This document shows, in pieces, positions 45,151 through 56,463 of a stretch of 64,000 nt of DNA; position 1 is the first letter of the stretch; every line of letters begins with the position of its first letter. The notes under the pieces were generated by a model. The model was not told the origin of the DNA, did not search any database, and saw nothing but the letters and a program-made list of their open reading frames with translations. The position numbers were made by a program, and so were the translations under genes. Source of the stretch: Gymnopus androsaceus JB14 (taxonomy: Eukaryota; Basidiomycota; Agaricomycetes; Agaricales; Omphalotaceae); the NCBI GenBank assembly GCA_009733575.1, contig ML769690.1, forward strand, positions 1 through 64,000, written 5' to 3'.

Positions 45151-45275
45151 ACATCCAAAGGGTGCCAGAGGTCCTAGCCGTATGGATTCCAGGCAGGGCG
45201 TATGGATTCCAGGGCCCTGGATTTCCTGTGGATTTTGATCATATTAGTTACTGGATTGTTACACTTTGGACTATC

Positions 45276-45643
45276 TAAGAAGATATAAAATGGGGCAGCC
45301 TGAAGTGTAAGAACTCAAGAAAAGTAATTATAATGCAAGAAATGACTTAAGCAAAACTATAAATAAAGTAACTTAGCAATACTTAACAAGTAAACACTTG
45401 GTAAGAAAAGTGATAAAGTAAAGATACCAATAGAGTAAGAAGACAAAACGCGAATGTTGAGAAATATTTTGCCTACACTAAAGCAAAGTAAAGGTTGTAT
45501 GTACTCACGAGGGCCTTAGGGAGAAATATTATAGTAAGTAATAGTTGAGTAAGAATATTGAATCTCGCACCTTGTTCTCTTTGGAACTGGGTTGGCGTAC
45601 ATTCCGCCCATGTCTGAGCCGAAGACCTGCAATTAGCAATTAA
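45276..45643. other. intergenic, nothing recognised
   Basis: A-rich sequence between the fold-back element and the 3' end of the second KDZ gene; no feature defended. Confidence 0.5.
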
Positions 45644-48600
45644 TTAGACCCCAAAAAAATTTAATATGAGACCACTTACCACATCTGCTCGTACAATATC
45701 TGAATCACTCATCCACTTGAGCTGATCTTCACGGAACTCCACAACCAGACCCACCAAGTGCACCTCAAAATTCACAAAGGCTGGATGTCCTACTTCTGTG
45801 AATTTTGCCCAAGCAAGGCCTCCTAGGTCGTCAAAGATAGCAGATTGCCGTGTAGCGCGCGCAAGGCAGCAACCTCTGAAGAGGTTCAAGCAAGTTCATC
45901 AATGCAGACCTCACTCGCGGCAGATGTCCAGATGCGGGACATGGAGCTACAGTGGAGAATGTACCATTGAAGCTCCACATGCCGCTGCGCAAACGTTTTG
46001 AGCCACCGGTACATGTTGGCTTCCGCGCGGTACCACGTAATTGCATTGCCTAAAGAGATAAAGAGATTGGACTTGGACTTGGCAGGAACAGAAAGATAGT
46101 GCATCTTCCGTCTCCCATTCATCCGTGTTGTTCAAGTCCGAGGCTGCCCGCTTTCCAAGCGACCATAGCGAGCCTTGCTTGTCCTCGCTTACTAAAATAT
46201 CAGGTTAGTGGACCAGTGTTGAAGAGCCGCTCTCCAATGCACCACAGCTCACGTTTGTCAATTCTTTAGGGGCGGTTGATGTCTTGGCCTGTACATTGCC
46301 CGGACAAGGTTCTGCAGAAAGAAGACCATAAGCTCACTGTCAGGAAAAAAAATAAGTAGACGTACGTTGGCGTTTAGTAAGCTGTGTTGCTGTCCTGAGC
46401 TTGACCTTTTCTGCATGTCCACAAATACCTGTTGGCAGGTCTTCTCCCAACTCCGTCTCAGCTAGCCTCTTGTGCACCTCGCCAACAGTCCATAAAATTC
46501 CCTCGCATCGCTTTGAGTCTCCCACCCTTCATTTGTGATTGACGTCCTTCTTGAAGGTATCAGAAGCGGCGAGGTGTGGATACATTGACAATGAGTCCTT
46601 CAGAGCCTGGAGTGAAATCAAAGCCTGGTGGTACTCATTATATGCCACGATTCCTATATCTCGTGCAATGATAGCCTTTATGATTGATTTGCCTGTCCGT
46701 GTCCGAAGCTTCTCTGAGTCTACGTTCTTGTCCTTATAGTTGAGAAGTGATAGTAGTCGGTTAACGGTATGCTTGAGGCTTGAAATGGTGCTGTGAAGTT
46801 GTGCTTCTCATAAACGAACTTCCTGGTCAGCCAATGCTGCAAGGCCGTACTTGCATCACTTGTTCACTGACAGGTTCGAAGGGAGCCCCAAGGAGAAATC
46901 ATCCGGACCTCTGTCTGATAGGTTGTGCGCAAACAACTCCGGTGGTAGATCTGCCATCATGACAGCCTGGTGCACGTGGAATTCTTTGAGGACCTGAGTT
47001 AGTTGGTCACGGAGCTCCTCAATATGTAGCTCATCTCATTCAGTATAGAAATGTTGTAGGACGGCTACAGATTCATTTATATCTGCCCTATTGCATCTGT
47101 TAGCCATCAAGATATTTTCTAGTCCAAGTCAGTACTCACCGTATATTCTCCGCTTCAACTGCTTTGGACCAGTACGCCTCGAGTGTAACAGTCATTTCAT
47201 TCTCCCCCAGGAACATATTTGCTGGAACACAGCCTTCCTCCCTCAACAAGTTAACAGCAGCTGTTGCACCATCAGAATCTGGGAATGACGGAGGTGATAC
47301 ACACTAGTCCATAGCTTGTGGTGCTTGGGGTCCTGCTTTGGACAGCGAGGGGCACGGGACCAGCTAGAAACAGTGTCCTTATGGGCACGGCTAAGCAGCT
47401 CCAATTCATCTCGAGCTTCTTGGTACATGATTCGCGCCTCCTGCAACTGTCTTGCTACAGTGTCATCTATGATTTGTTTCGCAGTCAAAATACAAGTCTA
47501 GACAGCAAATCAGCGACTCACAGCTGTTTATAAACTTCTTGTGATTCCAGTTGTTGATGTGTGCGATGATAGTATCTTCACGGTTGGCATCGTTCATCTG
47601 GCGTGTGTAACCACCAACCTGATTAAACTCAATCCATAACTGCTCGATGCTCTTGCCATGGGTGTTTGCATTGCACCAATGGTACGGTACATTGTACTTC
47701 TCCCAACAGTCAAACTCGCAGTGTTTCATCATGTGAACAACTGGAACGCCACGTTCAACTTGACGTATGAACTGTCGATGAGAACGCAAATATGGGAAGC
47801 ATGCAAAGCAAATTTGAACATTGGGGGCGAGGTCACATTGAGCGTTGTAGGTGTGTTTGTGCCGAATCATATCGCGACTATCAAGTTTCACGTCATCGCC
47901 ATAACCATACAGAGTGTAGGCGCGCGCGTAGGAGGCGTCTACGTGTGCTTGACTAGTGAACTACTCAGTGAGAGCAAGAATCTAGTAACTTATTGACTCA
48001 CCTCTCTGCACTATACATATCAGTTGCTGCCAAAATGAAAACATGGCTACACGCTGTGCTAACCACTCCAACTGTCTTCTTTGGGACGACTGTTTGCAGA
48101 GCTTGATTGTGTTGTTGGTTGATGACCTTTATATGGCCGCATTCTGACACTGTTGACTACACCAACTGAGTCTGTGAATCAAACCAAAACACTCCAATTA
48201 CTCACCACATAGGCAGATTTTTTTGTGCTTGCTAGAAACTCCTTGTAGGGCTGTACAGGTGGAAAGTAAGAGTTTCCCCTGAACATTGACTTGTCATCCG
48301 CTCCGCTGTTCTTGTGGAATTGACTGAGTTTGAAGTTGCCATCGCTTGCTGTGCTCATCATGAATAAATGGCTGATACGCAACAACATAACAGTAAGTGA
48401 AAGAACCCTAGTGCACAGGAATGGCATACCGTAAGTGTAATGGAGTTTTCTCCCAATCACCGAGCATATTAGTTGTTGGATCTGGGCATATAGGGCAATA
48501 ATTGATCATTGCCTCTGGTGGACAATGCAGAAGGTATTGCTTATTCAAATTGAAAATCCCGCCAAGGCGTATCTGTGCTTTGAAGTACCTCCATGCGCGT

Positions 48601-49551
48601 GCTGCAAGCATGAACGGCTGGTAAGGATCCTGGGATAGTTAAGGTTGATATGTTAGAACTGTGGTATATAAGTACATGAGCATAACTTACATTAACTTGG
48701 TCCATGTGGACATTATCCGTGAGATGACACAGGCTCAGAAAGTAGTTGTAAGCCGCAATCTTGCCCTGCAGACTCTGTAGGTCATATTCTCGCATCACTG
48801 TAAAGGTGAACGTGGTCTCCGGCTCTGCTACGGAAGCTGGGAAAAGCTGAGCTCGCATGAGCTGCTTGACACGAGAACCTCGGCCACAGTTACAAAACAA
48901 AATATATGTACGGTGAACCCCATTAGAGTGTGTGACAGTGAATTTCACTGGTTTGGGCTCGTCAAGTGTAGGACATGCTTTGCCATGACGTCCGAGCTGA
49001 ACAGCATAGCGCTTGCGTAAAGTGCTGATATTGCTTCGAACAAAGAATGAACCTTTCCAGACACGAGCCTAATGCCAAGGATTACTGAGATGGTTACTGA
49101 TCCAACAATCCTGGCACGAGAGCTTGTACTCTTGACAGTCCTGGCATTGCACAGTTCTAACACCTTTCCCACAAGAACAAGGTGTTTCAATGTCGGGGTC
49201 ATATTCATGCATTATGAGGAGCATGATTAGGAGTGTCGCGCTGTCAACAAAGTCCTGCGAAGGAGGTTTATGAGGTTGTTTGGGTTTACTGTGATTGCCG
49301 GGACTGTCCTGCGGGGGGTTGTTGCATTGAGCTTCCAAGCTGGTAGCTATCGGAGGTGAAGATATAGCAGCAGGGACAGGTTTGGGAGGCCTGCTAGTAG
49401 TGACTCGGAACACCGTTTGCATGCTAGATTGTATATTATCAACAAACTTGATGTGGTGTTGATCAAAGCATAAACACTTGACTGAGAGGCCTTCGTTGGG
49501 AGCAGTGGAGAGCTGTGAGAGGGCTGCACCTCGCTTGAGACCCCTTGGCAT
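45644..49551 (-). pseudogene. KDZ transposase with CxC2-like cysteine cluster
   Basis: ATG 49551-49549 starts MPRGLKRGAALSQL. A cysteine-rich N-terminal domain follows (CSCGKGVRTVQCQDCQEYKL + SCQDCW, later CNCGRGSR), as in CxC2-type clusters attached to KDZ transposases. After FNLNKQYLLHCPPEAMINYC the catalytic region has ASDGNFKLSQFHKNSGADDK (first Asp), CSHVFILAATDMYSAER (second acidic region) and KSIEQLWIEFNQVGGYTRQM, where family members usually read GExxE, so one acidic residue may be changed to Lys. Coiled coil (ARQLQEARIMYQEARDELEL) and the C-terminal EANMYRWLKTFAQRHVELQW complete the family order. Introns of about 50-60 nt separate exons; some joins in 46.1-47.1 kb are uncertain and stops occur, so I treat it as probably inactive. 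No terminal repeats found for this copy. Confidence 0.8.
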
Positions 49552-49909
49552 GATGGTTGGGACAGAAACAGATGGGACAGCAAGAAAGGTACATGGCGCC
49601 ACACTACATGAATTTGTTGAGCTACTGGAATCAGACGAACAATGAAATAACACACCAAAGTAAGACTTGAGGCCACCAAAAGTAGTTATTGTCCTTAGTT
49701 TAACATCATCTCGGACGATCTGAACCTGATTCCCAATCTGGTGGTCAAAGCAGTTCAGTCAACTCTTATTGTTAACAGAAAACCGAGATATTTTTCATTT
49801 ACAAATACAATGAATTACGGTCCATCCATATATTGCTATATACATCAAAGTCCTATAAGAAAATAAGTTACAAAAAAATGATTTAGCAATACAAATGTGC
49901 TTAATCGAC

Positions 49910-51740
49910 CATGAAATACATTATCTACACAAGAATCTATTCTCCTAAAAGAGCCCTCTCTTTGTCTGTAATCTGCATTCCAAGTAGCTGCTTTTCAAGG
50001 ATGTCCTGTAGCTGTGTTATTGCAATGGCACCCTTCCCTGCCTTATCCTCATCCGGCATCATAGGGACATGTGCACAGACGAGTTGCAATACTCGTAACA
50101 AAGGACCATCCACAGGAATTTCCTGAAAACGTCTTGTTTTGATTTTCTTTCCCTTCTCCTGGCATTCATGTCAAACAGGCTTAAGAGCAATATTGTCAGC
50201 TGCACCCCAAAATACAGCGCGTCCCAGTTTTCCAGCATGCTCTCCACTGCACACTAAGAACAACTTTGAGCTATATGAATTAGCTGCAGTATGAGAGCAC
50301 TTTGAGGGGTCAAGATGTTGGGTAGTGTTGATGGTCTTTATGGGAGCTCGAGCTTTGGGCTTTGCCAGGTATACTGCTTCGTTGAGACCATCCTGCGAAG
50401 AGATGACCACTTCCAAATCATCATCTTGCCCCCGTAAAGCTACAAAAACCTTCCCCCGAGGCAATACCTTCGTAATTTCTGGATCGTCAATCCAATCCGT
50501 CCATGGGGGTGGGGTTCCAGCTCTGAGTGTGAGTGGAGCCCCCCCTTGTGTGAACGTAGCATTTTCTAGTTGATTGCCAAAGCTTGGGATTGCCAGTTGC
50601 TCATGGGCAGCATCCTTTGCCCTTTCCTCGTCTTCCAACTTTTTCTCATTCTGAATCTGCATGATCCTTTTGGGATGGCCATACACATGACGGATCTCCG
50701 CCGGAGAGTGGGTTGGAATGTAACCTGGCTTGAATTGAAAGTAAGATGCGGCATCAAGTGAATAGGCAAGGAAACAGTCATTATCGCATCAATGAATACA
50801 ATCAAAGTCAAATAAAGTATTGGGTGATGTGGAAGGGGCATTGAAATGCACAAGTATGCCAATGCCGCTTTTCATTGACAAGTTTTTGACAACATCCATA
50901 ACACGTCCAAGAGAACCCTTGTGCATCTGAGCAAAGTTGTCGTTCTCAACGCCAACAACTTTGATTTCCGTATTGGCCCAAGGTATACGTCCCATCAATG
51001 TATCAATAAGAGAGTTGCTAGTACCGGGCTGGCCCATAGTCAGCAGTTCATTCCGAGGATGATAGGGTTCATGAGCGAGATGGATTTGGGGCATTAAGGA
51101 AAGATTTTAGAGGCTGTTGGTGTGGAAAGGATGTGTAAGATCATCACTGCCGTCGAACTTGACAGCAATAACATCGCCAACCGCAACCACCAGCCCTTCA
51201 CGAGCAACGCCTGAGTCTTGTCAAACTTCAACTCTCGACCCCACTTGCATGACCTTGATCAAGAATCAAAACGGTATAAACCATACTCCCAAAAACAGTG
51301 AGATCGTCGTCGAGACTCGGAGCATTGGCCTGGTTGATGAAGGCAACGTCGCACCCTGAGGAGTGAACGCACTCTATCCAGCCTTCAGAACCGCTCATAA
51401 TCTCATCGTCAATCTCTGCATCTCAAGTAAAAGGCCCATAGTGAAGAGCCAGTTGTACTCTTTCACCGTGATCAAAGAACCAGGAGCTGGGCAAAGGCCA
51501 TCAACTACTGATCAAGTCAGGTAGACATTTCAGCCACTGACTAAGATCCTTGGCGAGAATAGTAGTGGCCTCCTGCATGTCGACATGATTGAGAACAACC
51601 AATGTGATACCGCTGTCAGTGACAGTTTGGACGTCAATGTAATTAAGACCTTGATTAAGAACAATTGTGCAGACGTCCACCATACCGAACAGATTTGCAC
51701 TTCCGGAATTAATATCCACAATATATCGGACCTCCATCGA
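49910..51740 (-). pseudogene. KOW-motif-like protein, probably damaged
   Basis: Minus-strand exons: an early one near 51.7-51.5 kb (MEVRYIVDINSGSANLFGMV, ending in a stop), then MPQIHLAHEPYHPRNELLTM, HKGSLGRVMDVVKNLSMKSG and GIGILVHFNAPSTSPN; after an intron IPSFGNQLENATFTQ, WIDDPEITKVLPRGKVFVAL and CSGEHAGKLGRAVFWGAADN. The two glycine-rich strands (HKGSLGRVMDV and GEHAGKLGRAVF) match the KOW pattern known from Spt5 and ribosomal proteins, which binds nucleic acid or protein partners. The N-terminal part between 51.1 and 51.5 kb has stops. It sits directly upstream of the second KDZ gene in the same orientation and may belong to the same transposon. Confidence 0.45.
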
Positions 51741-51998
51741 ACCCTACAACAATTAGTATCTGGATAACAAATTAAATGTCGGACAAGCCGATTCCAAAGA
51801 TGAATTGTAACCACGGTATAAGATAAACTCAAAAGACACCCCCTGAATTCCAATTACAAAACCTGCCCCACTGAACACGCATAACAAGCCTTCATAACGA
51901 GTCAGTATCTATTTCCATTGAAATCTTGGCACACAACGTAATTATACTATACTATTCATTAAATAGGCCTGGATCGTGACTTGACCTCCCTCATTCAA
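51741..51998. other. junction between KOW-like gene and Copia element
   Basis: AT-rich, no gene. The indel-rich, G-poor character of the following Copia half may already begin here. Confidence 0.35.
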
Positions 51999-52320
51999 TG
52001 TTAGAACCATTCACAACAAAAGTAAAAAACCCACACAACTAATTCCACTAATACATAAAATTAACAATAAACAACATGGAGAACGCATATTCCTAGTAGT
52101 CTCCACTTGTTTGTAATATTCCCGACCACAATCCCATGCATCCCTACACTCATATATCGTCTTTCGCACCATAAGGCACCCCTCACCACTCAGTAGTTCA
52201 TCTTCGTCCGCTAATACCAACTTGCTTCTCCTCCGCTCCCAAAAAACCAGTTAAAACCCACTATGATACCCAGTATGGATACGTCCAGCCACACAAGTAT
52301 TTACAACGCAGTAGACCACC
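51999..52320 (+). repeat. 5' LTR, recognisable part
   Basis: Alignable by eye to 59126-59340 in broken blocks: 'catgg(ag)aacgc', 'tagtctccacttgtttgta', 'atcccatgca', 'cagtatggata' and 'cacaagtattt'. Between blocks this copy has additional A/C-rich bases. Where the LTR ends is not clear; a candidate leader 'ggtgcatttgaatcagattc' lies at about 53784. Confidence 0.6.
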
Positions 52321-53819
52321 TTCGCACGATAATATTCTAATTCGATCCTCAATGTCACCTAAATAAGGGGTACTTTTAACCTACATAAAAAGGCTTATTT
52401 CTCCGTACCAAATACCCCTAGTAAAAAAAATTATTAAGATACCATAACTCTCGTCATCGGCCCCAATTCTTCCTGATTTACTATTGCGTCATGTCTGGAA
52501 AAAACCTCCACCGTTCAATTCAATTACTAAACTAACTCGTGTCCTTGGTAGTGAATCTTCTTATCTCCTGAACGTAAACATAATCCTCATATTTAGGAAC
52601 GTAAACTACTAATAAAAGCTAAGGATTTTCACACTTCTGGGCCCTGGCCATACTCAACCTCCCCACTTCTACAGACAACGTTCTACTTTTTGTGGACATC
52701 ACACCGACTTATTCAACCTGTTGATGTCACAACTCACACCTATACTGGCCTATACATCTGCACACCCAGCAAGGTCTCCGTTCAGTATAACAGCAGCTAA
52801 GGGGACAAGCTGTCCGCCGACACCGGCGCAGAAAAGCATCCAGCAAAGCTAAACGTACCCAGAGCCGTATTTACGCCTTTTTACAATCTAATTAACCATA
52901 TTTCAGCCCCCCAACCAGCCCACCTTGACTTCGAAGGCACCTTTCGCTTTTCGAAAATACTCAATTATATGTCACGGAACCACGAAAGATCCTACGGAAA
53001 AAAAAATCCTTGACAGACATCCAAAGCGTCCGCTGTGTGCAAACCGTTCTGTCTAAAGTCGAAAAAACCAGATATATGTTGGATATTGTATTTGTCCCAT
53101 AAATTATCCAAGCCTTCTTGCCCCAACCTAACACCGGTACTAATCGACAATCTCCTCACTAAGAGTATAACACAATAAACTCCCACCCATCTCAAAATCC
53201 TCTTACTGCATGAGTTATTACCCCACACCCACGCAAATGTATACGCCGAACCTCACTTATAACCCAGTCTTCCTTTGTACCCCTAATCCAATCTGCTTCT
53301 AAGAGCAATTCCCAAAGAATAATACCATCACTCATAATAAAAATATCGCAAAGATATAAACGAACTCCCAAGATCAGGAAAGAAAAACAAAAGACGTAGC
53401 GAACGGTCTAGCTGGCAAAGAACTACAACAGAAACACACGGCATGCAGCCTCAATCCTTCATCTATATAATTAATATCCATCCAGGCAACCTTCAATATC
53501 TTTGTCCTAAACTACCCTTCACCACCGCCTCCAGTTTCCCGTATATCCTCCCAGAACTGAACAAGAAAACCATTCCAACGCCATAAATCACAAAACAACT
53601 TCGCATCCCTCCACTTCCAACCAGCAAATCCACCAATCTCTCCCAAAAGCCTACATTCCTACCACAGCAACCACTCACAGCCCTCATATCTCACAGAATA
53701 AGTGAACTAACTTCCACATTCTCAAACAGAATAATCTCCAACCCTCATGATCCATCAGAATTTACAGGATTCTGATTAATTCATCGGTGCATTTGAATCA
53801 GATTCCAACGACGACAATA

Positions 53820-54210
53820 TGTCTAAAGCACTAAAAGCCTTTGATAAGGTTACAACCTTAAAGTCGGACGGATCAAACTGGGATACGTGGAAAACTCGAG
53901 TGGAATTTGCAGCCAGATCTATCGGCTACCAGCGTTATTCGAATGGAATCCACATTTGATAACGGATCCAGACGCAATGGAGAATGATAGAGAAAAGGAC
54001 AACGACCTTTTGAATGCTATCATTGGGCAGGTTATCGGATGGAATATTCCGGAAGGTATAGGAACTACGACAACACGAAACGGTTGTGGGAAAATTTTAC
54101 TTGCTGATTATGATTCTAAAAAACACTACTTATCCGAATCATTTTTGCAAAGACGACTCCACACACTATGCGAATGGCATTTCAGGAAAATCCCCTTCAT
54201 AATACCATAA
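53820..54210 (+). pseudogene. Copia gag N-terminal remnant
   Basis: ATG 53820 reads SKALKAFDKVTTLKSDGSNW then DTWKTRVEFAARSIGYQRY, the usual Copia gag beginning (LxGxNWxxW). The frame shifts repeatedly afterwards; pieces such as NAIIGQ, WENLLADYDSK-like and SFLQRRLHT can be read by jumping frames, mostly across single extra bases. No intact gag remains. Confidence 0.65.
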
Positions 54211-56463
54211 AATAGGGTCAATATCATACTAAACATATCAATACACATAAAAAAATCTGGTATATTCTCCGACTCCCTCCATGTACTAAGAGCAATCCAT
54301 GCTGTACGACCTCCAAACAACTAAAACCTATAGAGGTGAATTCCCAGAAAATTCTGTCCATGAATCAACCCGCATCGATTACCCCTAATATATTTCGAAC
54401 AAAAAACAAACAACAACCATTCATTAATGTCTCCTCTGTTCTCTCCCCGAACACCTTCAAAACCACTACAAGCCAAAGCACAAATAACACGCATTATATA
54501 GCCCTGTTTCTTAATCTCTGCGTGTACACAAAGCAGAACAAGAAGATCTATTCAATGCCTCGCTGAATACATCTTATTTTCCCATTCTTCAATTTTACGT
54601 GCTCCTAAAACATATTTACATCGAAATTCCGGCTAACATCCAATCCCCACCACACGTATAGCGGATCGCGAGATCTACAAAACTGAAGAGAATACTCGCC
54701 CAAACACAATGTATGTTCCCGGAGATTCAGAAACAGGGGAAGAGGTAGGTTTCCCGACACTACAACAAACATTATTCCTGCGGTCGTGGAACATATATCC
54801 TAATCTATTAAGGGGATAACAATAACCTGTTTCCCGAATCAGCAGAAATACTATTCGTAAATCTGAAGCACATGATTAAAATACGGTCACTGCGGACGAG
54901 GACGTCTCGAAAATCTAAAACGATGTACGGTGCACGACTTCATGTTTGTATAAACAAAACTACAGCCGCGACATTAACTGAATACCCCATTCCTCCTCTG
55001 GTACAGGATTAACGAAAGTTTACACCCGTAGGTCATCTTGAGAATCTGATTACATCTCCAAAATTTACCTATGTCCCATCGGCCAGCACAGTATCGCCAT
55101 GGATCAGCGAATCGAAGACGCCTTTAACGAGACGAAAGGAGCTCCAAAAAGAAAAAAAGCAACAAGAAGTGACACATTCAGACCGAAAACAATTCGGAAA
55201 TCGAGAAAAACTAGGAGAACCGGATCAACTCAAGCACGCATTAAAACTCAATTCCAGTATATCAATCATGCTAAGTCTGGCACCCTTCCCTCCTCATTAT
55301 CCCTAATAATGAATTGAGGAAACCTTCACATCCCCTACTAGTAAACTCCAAAGGCCCATTCTTTATCTAACATTCTGGCATGACATGTTATCACGTGAAA
55401 ATACTCTCCCAGCTATAAGTTAAGCATTCGGCGAATCTCGTGTATTTCGCGATTCTTTCTCTCAGAAAATCAGCCATTATCAAATCCAATAATCGCAATT
55501 TATAGTTAACATTATACAATACGACCGAACTAGCGAATCGCAAAGCCAAGACTGCAATAGTAAGCAAGAAAACATCTACAAATGTCAAAAACAACTCCGC
55601 TATCTCTCACTCCCACCTCATTAATGATTGATAAGAGGAGGCGAGAGGAAGAATCATTTACACTCTCATAAATCGTAACCGTATTAAAACTTCTTTCTTC
55701 CATTCTCTATGTTAAATTTTTGGCATCATGTACACCAAAGACTAGGTATATGGAAACATCAACGCGTGATCATCTGCTATATACTGTCTCAGTTCCCTTC
55801 AGTTACTGTTTAGCAATCTATCTTGACTCCGGATGATGAGGCTTACCAACCTCAGACAAAATGACGCACACTATACCAACTCGATTCGACATACATGCAA
55901 AAATAATACAACTGAGCGACCACATTCACACATCCGATAGTCATCACAGTCCTGCATTAAACGAAGAAATACCTTCAACAGGCTATAAACAACACCCTCC
56001 ATCCTCCAACTACTCCATCAAGGACTATTCCAACAACAACAAACAAAAATAAGTAAATATGTTAAACGCATCCCCCTCAAATCCACCCCCAATATAGAGA
56101 TCCAAGACTACACCTCCCTCAAAACACACTCCAGTAAAATCACTGGGAATACAATCCACAAATCTGACATCAATGTCCTGTAATGGTCGACCACTCCACA
56201 CCGACGATAATGTGTTCTAATTATATTCGAATCGACCTCAGAGACCTCCAGCCAACGCACAATACTTATATTGTGAGGAGGAACCCCAAAAGAACTATAA
56301 ACGGTATCCAATCAAACTAACCTAGCACTCAACCCATACACCTAGAGAAGCACATCCCCATTATCTCGTTACTAAAGTTATCGGCATTGATTTCAGCGAT
56401 TTATACTTATTACGAGGCAACATTGGCATACTATAGGTAAACAACAACAACAAAACAATATAT
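54211..56463 (+). pseudogene. unreadable interior of the Copia element
   Basis: This should hold the end of gag, the zinc knuckle and the protease. No open frame or motif survives. The plus strand is visibly poor in G (53581-53640 has only two G in 60 bases) and rich in A and C. Confidence 0.5.

Larger units (their letters stand above)
40881..45275. mobile_element. 4.4-kb fold-back element with inverted 53-bp satellite arrays, TA-flanked
   Basis: The outer end GATAGTCCAAAGTGTAACAA (40881) is matched by its complement ending at 45275, and the match continues inwards for well over 100 bp. TA lies at 40879-40880 and 45276-45277. Inside each end is a tandem array of a 53-bp unit in inverted orientation, then diverged inverted arms of roughly 0.75 kb around a 21-bp loop (43246-43266). 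The arrays create open frames that are only translated repeats. There is no transposase; mobilisation would have to come from elsewhere. The left array is longer, which shifts the hairpin centre (about 43256) from the element midpoint. Confidence 0.85.

Noticed and set aside
45293..45303. 'ggggcagcct' as a possible end of the second KDZ element, because the first KDZ end contains the same 10 bases
   Set aside because: The match does not extend beyond about 10 bases and has no inverted partner near 51.8 kb.
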